A stretch of 64,000 bases of DNA, taken from Bradysia coprophila. Taxonomy: Eukaryota > Arthropoda > Insecta > Diptera > Sciaridae. Below are positions 36,274 to 49,200 of the stretch, piece by piece. The translations under genes were made by a program, and so were the position numbers. Position 1 is the first letter of the stretch; each line of letters opens with the position of its first letter. The notes under the pieces are model-generated. The model searched no databases. It worked only from the letters and a program-made list of their open reading frames with translations, and had not been told where the DNA came from. Where the stretch lies: the NCBI RefSeq assembly GCF_014529535.1, contig NW_023503972.1, positions 4,464,001 to 4,528,000 of the forward strand, read 5' to 3'.

Positions 36274-39200
36274 GACTGGCGTTTCAGTATAACTGCCTGG
36301 CGGTTCAGTACAACACCCTGGCGTTTCAGTACAACACCCTGGCGGTTCAGTACAACATCCTGGCGGTTCACTATAACTGCCTGGCGGTTCACTATAACTA
36401 ACAGGCGGTTCATAATAACTCCCTGGCGGTTCATTAAAACTGCATGGCGGTTCATTACAACTCCCTGGCGGTTCATTACAACTCCCTGGCGGTTCATAAT
36501 AACTCCCTGGCGGTTCATTACAACTCCCTGGCGGTTCATTACAACTGCTTGGCGGTTCATTACAACAGCCTGGCGGTTCATTACAACTGCCTGGCGGTTC
36601 ATTACAACTGCCTGGCGGTTCATAATAACTGCCTGGCGGTTCATAATAACTGCCTGGCGGTTCATAATAACTGCCTGGCGGTTCATAATAACTGCCTGGC
36701 GGTTCATAATAACTGCCTGGCGGTTCATAATAACTGCCTGGCGGTTCATAATAACTGCCTGGCGGTTCATAATAACTGCCTGGCGGTTCATAATAACTGC
36801 CTGGCGGTTCATAATAACTGCCTGGCGGTTCATAATAACTGCCTGGCGGTTCATTACAACTGCCTGGCGGTTCATTACAACTGCCTGGCTGTTCATTACA
36901 ACTGCCTGGCGGTTCATTACAACTGCCTGGCGGTTCATTACAACTGCCTGGCGGTTCATTACAACTGCCTGGCTGTTCATTACAACTGCCTGGCTGTTCA
37001 TTACAACTGCCTGGCGGTTCATTACAACTGCCTGGCGGTTCATTACAACTGCCTGGCGGTTCATAATAACTGCCTGGCGTTTCATATTAACTGCCTGGCG
37101 TTTCATATTAACTGCCTGGCGGTTCATAATAACTGTCTGGCGGTTCATAATAACTGTCTGGCGGTTCATAATAACTGTCTGGCGGTTCATAATAACTGTC
37201 TGGCGGTTCATAATAACTGCCTGGCGGTTCAGTACAACATCCTGGCGGTTCACTATAACTGCCTGGCGGTTCACTATAACTAACAGGCGGTTCATAATAA
37301 CTCCCTGGCGGTTCATTAAAACTGCATGGCGGTTCATAATAACTGCCTGGCGGTTCATAATAACTGCCTGGCGGTTCAGTACAACATCCTGGCGGTTCAC
37401 TATAACTGCCTGGCTGTTCATTACAACTGCCTGGCGGTTCATTACAACTGCCTGGCGGTTCATTACAACTGCCTGGCGGTTCATTACAACTGCCTGGCGG
37501 TTCATAATAACTGCCTGGCGTTTCATATTAACTGCCTGGCGTTTCATATTAACTGCCTGGCGTTTCATATTAACTGCCTGGCGGTTCATAATAACTGTCT
37601 GGCGGTTCATAATAACTGTCTGGCGGTTCATAATAACTGTCTGGCGGTTCATAATAACTGCCTGGCGGTTCATAATAACTGCCTGGCGGTTCATAATAAC
37701 TGCCTGGCGGTTCATAATAACTGCCTGGCGGTTCATAATAACTGCCTGGCGGTTCATAATAACTGCCTGGCGGTTCATAATAACTGCCTGGCGGTTCATA
37801 ATAACTGCCTGGCGGTTCATAATAACTGCCTGGCGGTTCATAATAACTGCCTGGCGGTTCATAATAACTGCCTGGCGGTTCATTACAACTGCCTGGCGGT
37901 TCATTACAACTGCCTGGCTGTTCATTACAACTGCCTGGCGGTTCATTACAACTGCCTGGCGGTTCATTACAACTGCCTGGCGGTTCATTACAACTGCCTG
38001 GCTGTTCATTACAACTGCCTGGCTGTTCATTACAACTGCCTGGCGGTTCATTACAACTGCCTGGCGGTTCATTACAACTGCCTGGCGGTTCATAATAACT
38101 GCCTGGCGTTTCATATTAACTGCCTGGCGTTTCATATTAACTGCCTGGCGTTTCATATTAACTGCCTGGCGGTTCATAATAACTGTCTGGCGGTTCATAA
38201 TAACTGTCTGGCGGTTCATAATAACTGTCTGGCGGTTCATAATAACTGCCTGGCGGTTCAGTACAACATCCTGGCGGTTCACTATAACTGCCTGGCGGTT
38301 CACTATAACTAACAGGCGGTTCATAATAACTCCCTGGCGGTTCATTAAAACTGCATGGCGGTTCATAATAACTGCCTGGCGGTTCATAATAACTGCCTGG
38401 CGGTTCAGTACAACATCCTGGCGGTTCACTATAACTGCCTGGCTGTTCATTACAACTGCCTGGCGGTTCATTACAACTGCCTGGCGGTTCATTACAACTG
38501 CCTGGCGGTTCATTACAACTGCCTGGCGGTTCATAATAACTGCCTGGCGTTTCATATTAACTGCCTGGCGTTTCATATTAACTGCCTGGCGTTTCATATT
38601 AACTGCCTGGCGGTTCATAATAACTGTCTGGCGGTTCATAATAACTGTCTGGCGGTTCATAATAACTGTCTGGCGGTTCATAATAACTGCCTGGCGGTTC
38701 AGTACAACATCCTGGCGGTTCACTATAACTGCCTGGCGGTTCATAATAACTGCCTGGCGGTTCATAATAACTGCCTGGCGGTTCATAATAACTGCCTGGC
38801 GGTTCATAATAACTGCCTGGCGGTTCATAATAACTGCCTGGCGGTTCATAATAACTGCCTGGCGGTTCATAATAACTGCCTGGCGGTTCATAATAACTGC
38901 CTGGCGGTTCAGTACAACATCCTGGCGGTTCACTATAACTGCCTGGCTGTTCATTACAACTGCCTGGCGGTTCATTACAACTGCCTGGCGGTTCATTACA
39001 ACTGCCTGGCGGTTCATTACAACTGCCTGGCGGTTCATAATAACTGCCTGGCGTTTCATATTAACTGCCTGGCGTTTCATATTAACTGCCTGGCGTTTCA
39101 TATTAACTGCCTGGCGGTTCATAATAACTGTCTGGCGGTTCATAATAACTGTCTGGCGGTTCATAATAACTGTCTGGCGGTTCATAATAACTGCCTGGCG

Positions 39201-41650
39201 GTTCAGTACAACATCCTGGCGGTTCACTATAACTGCCTGGCGGTTCATAATAACTGCCTGGCGGTTCATAATAACTGCCTGGCGGTTCATAATAACTGCC
39301 TGGCGGTTCATAATAACTGCCTGGCGGTTCATAATAACTGCCTGGCGGTTCATAATAACTGCCTGGCGGTTCATAATAACTGCCTGGCGGTTCATAATAA
39401 CTGTCTGGCGGTTCATAATAACTGCCTGGCGGTTCAGTACAACATCCTGGCGGTTCACTATAACTGCCTGGCGGTTCACTATAACTAACAGGCGGTTCAT
39501 AATAACTCCCTGGCGGTTCATTAAAACTGCATGGCGGTTCATTACAACTCCCTGGCGGTTCATTGTAACTGCTTGGCGGTTCATAATAACTCCCTGGCGG
39601 TTCATTACAACTGCCTGGCGGTTCATTACAACTCCCTGGCGGTTCATTACAACTCCCTGGCGGTTCATTACAACTGCTTGGCGGTTCATTACAACTGCTT
39701 GGCGGTTCATTACAACAGCCTGGCGGTTCATTACAACTGTCTGACGGTTCATTACAACTGCCTGGCGGTTCATTACAACTGCCTGGCGGTTCATTACAAC
39801 TGCCTGGCGGTTCATTACAACTGCCTGGCGGTTCATAATAACTGCCTGGCGGTTCATAATAACTGCCTGGCGGTTCATTACAACTACCTGGCGGTTCATT
39901 ACAACTACCTGGCGGTTCATTACAACTACCTGGCGGTTCATTACGACTGCCTGGCGGTTCATTACAACTGCCTGGCGGTTCATTACAACTGCCTGGCGGT
40001 TCATTACAACTGCCTGGCTGTTCATTACAACTGCCTGGCTGTTCATTACAACTGCCTGGCTGTTCATTACAACTGCCTGGCTGTTCATTACAACTGCCTG
40101 GCTGTTCATTACAACTGCCTGGCTGTTCATTACAACTGCCTGGCGGTTCATTACAACTGCCTGGCGGTTCATTACAACTGCCTGGCGGTTCATTACAACT
40201 GCCTGGCGGTTCATTACAACTGTCTGGCAGTTCATATTAACTGCCTGGCGGTTCATATTAACTGCCTGGCGGTTCATATTAACTGCCTGGCGGTTCATAT
40301 TAACTGCCTGGCGGTTCATATTAACTGCCTGGCGGTTCATATTAACTGCCTGGCGGTTCATATTAACTGCCTGGCGGTTCATATTAACTGCCTGGCGGTT
40401 CATATTAACTGCCTGGCGGTTCATATTAACTGCCTGGCGGTTCATATTAACTGCCTGGCGGTTCATATTAACTGCCTGGCGGTTCATAATAACTGCCTGG
40501 CGGTTCATAATAACTGCCTGGCGGAATAACTGCCTGGCGGTTCATAATAACTGCCTGGCGGTTCATAATAACTGCCTGGCGGTTCATTACAACTGCCTGG
40601 CGGTTCATAATAACTGCCTGGCGGTTCATAATAACTGCCTGGCGGAATAACTGCCTGGCGGTTCATAATAACTGCCTGGCGGTTCATAATAACTGCCTGG
40701 CGGAATAACTGCCTGGCGGTTCATAATAACTGCCTGGCGGTTCATAATAACTGCCTGGCGGTTCATTACAACTGCCTGACGGTTCATTACAACTGCATGG
40801 CTGTTCATTACAACTGCATGGCTGTTCATTACAACTGCCTGGCGGTTCATTACAACTGCCTGGCGGTTCATTACAACTGCCTGGCGGTTCATTACAACTG
40901 CCTGGCGGTTCATTACAACTGCCTGGCGGTTCATTACAACTGCCTGGCGGTTCATTATAATTGCCTGGCGGTTCATAATAACTGCCTGGCGGTTCATAAT
41001 AACTGCCTGGCGGTTCATTATAACTGCCTGGCGGTTCATTATAACTGCCTGGCGGTTCATTACAACTACCTGGCGGTTCGATGCAACTACCTGGCGGTTC
41101 AGTACAACTACCTGACTATTCATTATAACTGCTGGCGGATCAGTATAACCACTGGCGGTTCGTTATAATTGCCTGGCGGTTCAGTACAACTACCTGACTA
41201 TTCATTATAACTGCTGGCGGATCAGTATAACCACTGGCGGTTCGTTATAATTGCCTGGCGGTTCATAATAACTGCCTGGCGGTTCATAATAATTGTCTGG
41301 CGGTTCATAATAACTGCCTGGCGGTTCATTACAACTGCCTGGCGGTTCATTACAACTACCTGGCGGTTCATAACAACTACCTGGCGGTTCATTACAACTG
41401 CCTGGCGGTTCATTACAACTGCCTGGCGGTTCAGTATAACTGCCGGCGGTTCATTACAACTGCCTTGCGGTTCATTACAACTGCCTGGCGGTTCATAACA
41501 ACTGCCTGGCGGTTCATTACAACTGCCTGGAGGTTCATTACAACTGCCTGGCGGTTCGATACAACTACCTGGCGGTTTAGTACAACTACCTGGCGGTTCA
41601 CTATAACTAACCGGTGGTTCACTACATCTGTGTGGCGGTTCAGTACAACT
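36274..41650. repeat. Left 21-bp minisatellite array (~5.4 kb)
   Basis: The unit is CTGCCTGGCGGTTCATAATAA with variants (CATTACAA, CATATTAA, CACTATAA, CAGTACAACATC, TGTC for TGCC, and others). Units run almost without length change to about 40520; beyond that there are shorter units and some length changes. Higher-order structure is visible: the variant string CAGTACAACATC recurs near 37229 and 38257 and near 37376 and 38404, and the block starting ATGGCGGTTCATAATAAC recurs at 37325 and 38354, in each case about 1,029 bp (49 units) apart. Because 21 is divisible by 3, several frames on both strands stay open; the 1,454-codon minus ORF (MNRQAVI heptads) and the plus ORFs (AWRFIIT, LAVHNNC heptads) are most likely by-products. 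Confidence 0.9.
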
Positions 41651-41666
41651 TGCGTTTTGAAACCTA

Positions 41667-41750
41667 AAAAGACTTTTAGTCCGTGGTACGAATAATATTT
41701 TTCATATCCGATACAGAGTCCGATTCGGGTCCTAGGTATGAAAATAGTTT
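41667..41750. repeat. Palindromic repeat family, copy 3
   Basis: It contains AAAAAGACTTTTAGTCCGTG, TACGAATAATATTTTTCATA and GGTCCTAGGTATGAAAAT, as in the 26.4-kb and 60.5-kb copies. It directly follows the end of the left minisatellite array. Confidence 0.6.
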
Positions 41751-41778
41751 TTTACTTTACTAGTGAGGTAATGTGGCC

Positions 41779-41880
41779 TTTCCCTCACTAGTGAAGACCC
41801 TTTCCCTCACTAGTGAAGACCCTTTCCCTCACTAGTGAAGACCCTTTCCCTCACTAGTGAAGACCCTTTCCCTCGCTCGT
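41779..41880. repeat. 22-bp tandem repeat, about 4.6 units
   Basis: Four perfect units of TTTCCCTCACTAGTGAAGAC plus CC at 41779-41866 and a degenerate partial unit after that. CACTAGTG within each unit is an 8-bp palindrome. Confidence 0.85.
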
Positions 41881-42183
41881 AAAGTAAAACGCCATACTTT
41901 ACACGTGAAATAATTTGATATCTCGAGATATGAAATTACTTCACTGGTACAGTAATGTACTATAACATAACTAGGGATAGAAAGTTGAAAAGTAGAGCTT
42001 TTGTGTGAATTTTGTCGAGGCGAAGCTGAGGTCAATAAACACACGAAAGCAAGACTTTTCATTTTTATCCCGAGTTATGTAATGGATTTTACTATTCTGG
42101 TGCTTGTAATAAGGCTATTACATGTATAGGCAATAACCTTTACATCACTCGCATAGTAAAACGTCGTACTACACACGGGAAAT

Positions 42184-42272
42184 AAAGTGATATCTCGTAT
42201 CACGATGAGTAAAAGTACCTCGGGCTGCCGCCCTCGGATACTTTTTCTCATCTGGATACGAGATATCACTTT
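42184..42272. repeat. Strong hairpin (~41-bp arms, 6-nt loop)
   Basis: AAAGTGATATCTCGTATC, a GATGAGTAAAAGTA block and CCTCGGG on the left pair with CCCTCGG, a TACTTTTTCTCATC block and GATACGAGATATCACTTT on the right. The loop is about CTGCCG. The two GC-rich ends next to the loop make this one of the tightest predicted hairpins in the window. It may be the centre of a larger palindromic element spanning about 41730-42310. Confidence 0.65.
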
Positions 42273-43256
42273 ACTTCCCTTGCATAGTAATGTACTATTA
42301 TCACATACGCGCGGTGTTCGGATGACTTCAGGTCTATATTGTTGTCTCGTTTTCGCTTATGTGATAAAATAGAGTACACACTTGTCACTATCAGTCTCGG
42401 CAAGCCACGACTTCTTCGTGACAAGTGTGTAATATATATTACATGCTGAGGGCGTCGAAAGAAGTGCTTAAAACATGAAAAGTACGGTTTTCGACGCATG
42501 TAGCATGTAAAACATATTTCGTCTATGATTTATTTCTTTAAATATGTACAGTAGACAATTTTTTCAGATTTTTTGAATTGGTGGTAGGCAACTCTAGGTA
42601 CAAAAATGTAATAAAAATCGACCACCAGCAAATGCGCGTTATCGGTCGATGTTTTATTCAAGCCATATTTGCTAATCAACTCATGCGATTTTTAAACGAG
42701 TTTATGTGTCGATGTCGGATTACTCCGTCACATATGAAACGATACCAATTTTCAACGCTGCGGAACATATAAGTGCTTGTTAACAAACTTCACTTACTTC
42801 GCCTTCGAGATGACCATTAGGTATTTGTACACTCCAAATGGCACATAGCTCAATCTCAAATGACGGAGTGAAGTGATATTTCTCTATCATTTGAGTCCTT
42901 CTGAGCTCCTGCCATCAAAAATACCTTCAAAGTAAGTCATCAAATTGCATGAAAAAAATTTGAGACTGTAGATGGAGGAGGGGGTGTAGATTTTTCGCGA
43001 GAGCTAGTAATCGGTAATTAAGCATTAGTCTCGATGCTGATCAGTGCTGCAAAGCACACCATTGTATGATTTGAAATGTTTGAGTGAAACTTCGCCTCCA
43101 ACTTCGCTTCCCGCAAGACCAACACTTAATAAGTAATTCTAGGTAAGGTAGACTCGCAAGAGTTCGATTCGGACTGAATAAACAGGTTCAGGATCAGATG
43201 CAGGTTTGAACTATCCTTTGGTTGGTTTAGAAAATTAATCTCCTTCAGCAATCCAT

Positions 43257-46200
43257 TTAATTTAAATTAAATTTAAATTTCAAATTAAATTTTTTCAGTG
43301 CCGTTTTTTCCGCAGGTCTTTTTTCAAATTCAGATAGATTTTCGTTGAAGTTAAAATATTCGCTTGGCTTTAGGTCAGGGTACCCAGAACTGATGATCTT
43401 GAGAGCGCGGTTATTTCCATTTTCGTCTGGAGGGTAGACGAAGCCAGCGTAGAATTTGGCATTCTTCTTGTTCGAGAACTTCATCCACCCAAATTTCAAT
43501 TTTAGCAGCTTCGGACGACACTCCTTCACAAATGCATCATCCGTTTCAAATTCCTAAAAAAAAATATCAATAAATCTGTAGATATAACTTTTACCACGTT
43601 GCGTAAGAACTATATCACCATGGAAAGTTTGTGAAGAAGTTTTTTTTAGAATCCCCTGGAGAGGGATTACGGCGTCACTCCTCTTTTCTATATTCATTCA
43701 AAACTCTACCGATAGAGAACTATCTCATTGAAAGATGTCGCTGCAACAAAACCAATGTCATCAGAAAAATAATTATTTTTTACTCGACGGATTTTAGAAA
43801 ATGCCATCGTGTAGCACATGACCTCAGGACTCTGGAAAAGAATTTTTTTTTAAATCGGTCCTATATTGGCGATAAGTCTTAAAAAAGGATGTGAAGAAAC
43901 AGCAGCAAACGTTTTTTCAAATCCTTAAACCCAAGCCGATATAGGGAAGATTGAAAAACTGATGACTGTTCCGGAGTCCTGAGATCATGTGATACACGAT
44001 GGCATTTTATTTGACTAAAATACGTCGAGCAAAAAATTAATTATTTTGCTGATGGCATTGGTTTTGTTGCAGCGACACCTTTCAATGAGGTAGTGAATTG
44101 TTCTCTTTCGGTAGAGTTTTGATTGAATAGAGAAAAGAAAAGTGACGCCGTAATCTCTCTCCTGGGTTCTAAAATAAATTTTTATTTTTCATACAGTCAA
44201 GGGACAAACACGCTGGTTCAAATAATTTTTGAGTAAGGCTGAGCTATAGGAAGGGATTCTGAAAGACTTTGAACCGGGTATTTAAGTACTATTTAAGAAC
44301 TATTTCGTCGAGGCCATTTTATGAGAAATGACAAAGTAATATGCAACTATAGTATTTCACACGTATTAAAAAAAAGATGATTCTATTTTTTCACCAAAAT
44401 TTTCTATCTTAAACTAATGTGAGTCGTATTTTCAATTTGATTTTGATTTTCAAACGTAGTGATTCCCACCCGAAAAACGAGATCTTATCTTTCCTGTAAC
44501 GAAATTTCTGGAAATTACGATCAATTTGACCGCACTCTCGTTTTAGTGTTATGCATCGCAGTCTCCTTTACTTCAAAATCTCAGATTTATATGAAAAGAA
44601 ATGGAAATTTGGTCTAAGATGGTCTGTCTCACTATGTTATGATTTGTGGTTTTTATCCCCAGATTAAGTTTTTTTTCCTGCATGAAACATGTTCAGAAAA
44701 TTTGAACGAGGTACGGTTGACTAGTGAGGACCTCGATTAATATAACATATTAAAACATATTAAGAATATTAAGCAGTCAATAGTAATGGTCTCACCTCTC
44801 ACATGTCAGGAAAATCATTCATGGCATTTTAGGTGTAGGCAACAATTTCTATGGGATTTGTTTTGTTTTATGGTGGATAGATGCAAGAATAATATCAACT
44901 GAAGTTTTGAGGCTCCCAGTTTGATTATTACGAGTCTTTCCCGAATCTTGTGTCTGGGAATGCCTTTCATCATACTTTATATACGAACACGAACGACATT
45001 TTTATACAATTGAGTAACTGATCGGGAGCATCAAAAAAACTCCAATGGTGGTATTCCCACTAATCCTTTATATAATAAAACATGTCCCGTAAAAAGATGT
45101 TTAATGCCTGTATTAAGCAGAAATTTGTACTAGACATTGTAGCTCCTATGCGATCCAGTCGTAGCTTATGCCTCGTAGGATTTTCAATTCGTGTGAAAAA
45201 TATCCCATGGCGATTAGTTTCCCATAAAATAGTGGTTACGTCAACTTACTTCTTCGTCGTCTTTTCTGTCACTGCCAATGAACTCAGATTTAGTTGGATC
45301 AAACTTAGTCGGGTCGTCACGATTCGATTCCATTTCAGTCGTGGTTTCGGTCCTTGGTTTACGAAAGTACTAAAACACGGAGAGAAAACACATGTTATCA
45401 TTGCGTAACTTAATATTCGTGTGACACATCAAAATTTCCTTTAGAAAGTGTACCAAGTAAGTGAAGTAAGTCAAGCCATAATGTGGTGTTTGTAGTTCAG
45501 ACCGAAGGCAAGGGATGCAACCAAACAAGTCAAAATAACGTTCTCCAAACCTAGTTTATTTTACTAGGTAGACCCTGCCTGTGGAAACGAGTTTCAAAAT
45601 TAACGTTAGCATAATAATGCAGAGTTCCCGCGAGGTGCTGCGAGCAAAACATATTTTTCGGTTCACGTTTTATACATTACAAGACCACACTGCGGATTCG
45701 TTCGTGATAGGATCGACATCTGCTACACTCAGAACAGATTTAATATTAATTTCAACTAACTCAAAATATTTTATGTCCCAAATTTGTCTCGGAATTTTTA
45801 CTTATAATAGGGCCATTCAGAAATCTGGTCCATTATGGGAGGGGAGGCATTCAAATCGGGAAATAATAGACCAAATATTATTTTGAATTAAAATAAATCT
45901 TAGAAATAAATCCACGGTCAAAAAATGTAGGACAATGGAGCGGACGAACGAACGGATTTATTTTTTGATTTTCGCTTTACCCTCAGACAGGTTGATTTAA
46001 TTATTTGTAAAATGCTGAAAATAAACAAACCTCTTCATCCCGACTAAAGGCATCCACGTTAGTTTGCTTGTCGTGCTGTTTTAAGAAATTTATCTCGCGA
46101 GCCAACTGTACATTTTTCACCGCCGATTCGGAGTTAACTTTCGCCATATATTCAATTTCAGAATTGAGTTCAGCAACGATGGCAGCACTTTTCGCTTTGA

Positions 46201-49200
46201 ATGCTTCGTTCGACTGGATCACCTTTTCTGCTTCGTACAGCTTTTTTCGCAGCCATTCCGCTTCAACTTTCATGTTTGCATTCAACTTGAAACTTGCTGC
46301 CTTTTCGGAAAGCAGCTCTGCAGCAGTTTGGTCATTTTTAGCTTTCAGCAATGCGAGCTCGTCGGTAGCCTTTCTGTGTGACTCGGCCTCTATTTTTGCT
46401 TCGGTTAAAGATTTGAGCAAAAGCTCAACATCGGTCTTTAATCGTCCATTCAATTCAGTATTAGCAGCCAGTTCAAGCTTGATTTTGTCATTGAGCTGAG
46501 TTTTGGTGTCGTTTTCGAATTTCAATGACGCGATTATTTCCTTGTAGCTATCGATTTCCTTTTCCAGGTTAACGAGATTGGTGAGTAATTTTTTGTTCGT
46601 TTCTTCCAATTCGTTGTGTGATTCATTGATACGAGCAAGTTCAGTATCTTTTTGATTAATTACCATGACGTGAGCTCGCTCAGATTCCTGAGCTTGAATG
46701 GATTTTGCCAAATTTTCAACGTCGTCTCGAATTTTCAAGACAATTGCTCGAAGCGAGTCTATAAAAATAAACGAGTTGAGTTAGTTCATTAGGTAATAGA
46801 TGTCTTGTTCTCATAGCCTAAGATTTGCAATTTTTTCTAAATCGGAACAACTCACAAAAGTTTGTGAATTTCTTCGCAAATTTTTGGGCCTAGCTGATAC
46901 TAAATACAGACGAAAAAAAATTACAAATTAATTGAAGGCTCGATTAACAATTAAAATAGATCGAAATAACAGACGTCATATTTATCTATTTATCTATCAT
47001 CTTAACATCGATTTGAACTAGGTGAGTACTCGGAAATAATTGCTGTGTATTTTAGTGAAAAAAGTTTCGAAGATGAAATATTACTTTGGGGAAGGGTGAG
47101 AAACAGACTATAAAAAAGGAGCTGGGATATTAGACGAAGTAAGAAGAACAATCATGACTTCATTTATGGACTTAATGTTTATAACACGTCGTTAGAAAGC
47201 TTCGCAAATGAAACTGGCAACGCGTTCGTCACGTTCGTCAGATCTCACTTTAGATTTCAGCCTTTTTACGAAGCGAAATAAAACATTGCAAGTAATTTTA
47301 CTCACCTCCGTTTGTATCTCCATCTCCTTGTTCAACATCCATTTGCACATGACTGCCGAATCCTTGATAAAGTTGCACATCAAGTGTCGACACATTTCGA
47401 GAATCTGTAGAAAATCGATTTAGTTATTTCTTCTTAATCGATTCATATGTATTAAGTAAGTAATTCCGGTATTTGGCAGTCAGTGGAAACGTCAATTTTA
47501 AAAGGGGCCTCGTACGAAAGTGTATAACATATGGGTAAAACAAATCAACTCAAATTGGCTTGCTCTATCAGAATTGCTGTTTGCAGTCTTGATTAGAGGC
47601 TTGGGTAACTCACGCCTTTCAGGCTAGGCCACTGAAGACTTTGACTCGTCAAAATGAGTAATCGTAGAGTTTCCCTATTGCCTCGTCTAGCTGTGACGCC
47701 GATTTCTTAGTCTTCACTATCCGAAAATAAGCTCTAAGTATCGAAAATACTAATCACTGTCCCTTTTTTGGTAGAAGCAAGATTGACTTTTCTAATTGCG
47801 CAGCAGTCAGTCAAAGACAAAATTAAAATGATTTACCGAATCAAATCAAGCTCCAACGTACGATTATCCTCGTAGACCTGCTATTTACTCTGTCTCTGAC
47901 ATATTCAAGTTACATCCAGGGATATTATTAGACCCGTACGAAGTACTGGGGTCTTATAGGTTTACGCATACGTTTGTAACACGTCGAATTGGACTCCCTG
48001 AGTAAGGGGAAACCTATTGTGGTTGTCCAGAGATGCCAAATCAGCAAGAAAAAAAATGTCCGTCTGTCCGTCCGTCCGTCTGTCTGTCTGCACGATAACT
48101 TGAGTAAAACGCATCCGATTTTGAAAATTCTTTTTTTCCCCGTTTGGTAATGTCTAAAGACAGGCTAAGTTCGAAGATGAGTGATTTTGGATCGACCCCT
48201 CCTGAGCTGGGGCCCAATAAGTGCTTTACGGTTTTTCGAAGATATCTCCGGACATTTAAACGCTATACTCGTAAATGATACATCGAATGAAAGATACAAT
48301 ACCGATCGACAAAAAAAAGTTTATGGAAATCGGATGACCGACTCGTGAGTTAGACCCCTTGGTGTGAAACAGGCACAGGGCGGCAAGCAGTTTTTGCTTG
48401 TAGGTCGGCCAAATTTGAACATATTTCGTTCGTTTTAGCTTAATTAGATAGGTATTGACCGTACCAATCAGGGAAAAAAAAGTTTATGAAATTATGTTCT
48501 CCGGAGCGTGAGCTAGGTCTCTTGGAGTGAGCTCTTATCTGGCTACTCGGCCGTACAGTGAACGTGGAGTATTTTGTCAATATCTCGAGTAAATTTTGAC
48601 CGAATTTCATGATTTTTTTTTGTTTGAAAGGTATTAACGAATGTAAAGCGTCGGTACTATTTTCGGTTTCCTAACAAAATGGCTTCCGGCGGCCATATTG
48701 GATTTTATTAAAAGTGATATAAAGTGGGAAAAATGATGCTTAGAGAGTTTCTGTTAACATGGAAATAATGTGTTAAGTGTGAGGGGTTTCAGAGATTCCA
48801 TATATGGACATCTATATATACCTATATACAGCTATATTGAGCTATATACAGGCATATAGAGCTATATAATAGCATATTCCTCTGTGAAATGTTTATTTAC
48901 AGTGAAATATAGGTAAATATAGGAATTTATGAAATTTGACTTCGTACGGGGCTGTCTATATTGCCTCCGGCAATTTAATTGTATATGATAACAAGGCAAA
49001 GAGTGGATAATGTAAGTGATTTAAAAGGAAGAATAGTTTTTCAGCAGAGAAGAAAATGAAGTAAGAGAAATGAAGAGTTTCACATTAAAGGCTTTTGATA
49101 CGAATAGGTGTTTCGTACGGGTCGGCGTTAGCTATGTTTTTCGCGTTTGTTTGCGTAATCTAAAATCACATGTTCCAAGACGGTTGAATGCTTGTCACCA

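Noticed and set aside
36256..39744. 1,162-codon plus-strand ORF (AWRFIIT heptads) and the other long plus-strand ORFs as genes
   Set aside because: They are open only because the 21-bp unit lacks stops in several frames on both strands. No promoter, intron or non-repeat domain is attached.
36274..41650. CRISPR-like array
   Set aside because: The units are head-to-tail with no unique spacers, and the genome is eukaryotic.
46068..46499. 143-codon Ser/Phe-rich plus-strand ORF
   Set aside because: It is the antisense of the coiled-coil exon; Ser/Phe-rich reading is typical of the reverse of Glu/Lys/Ala codons.
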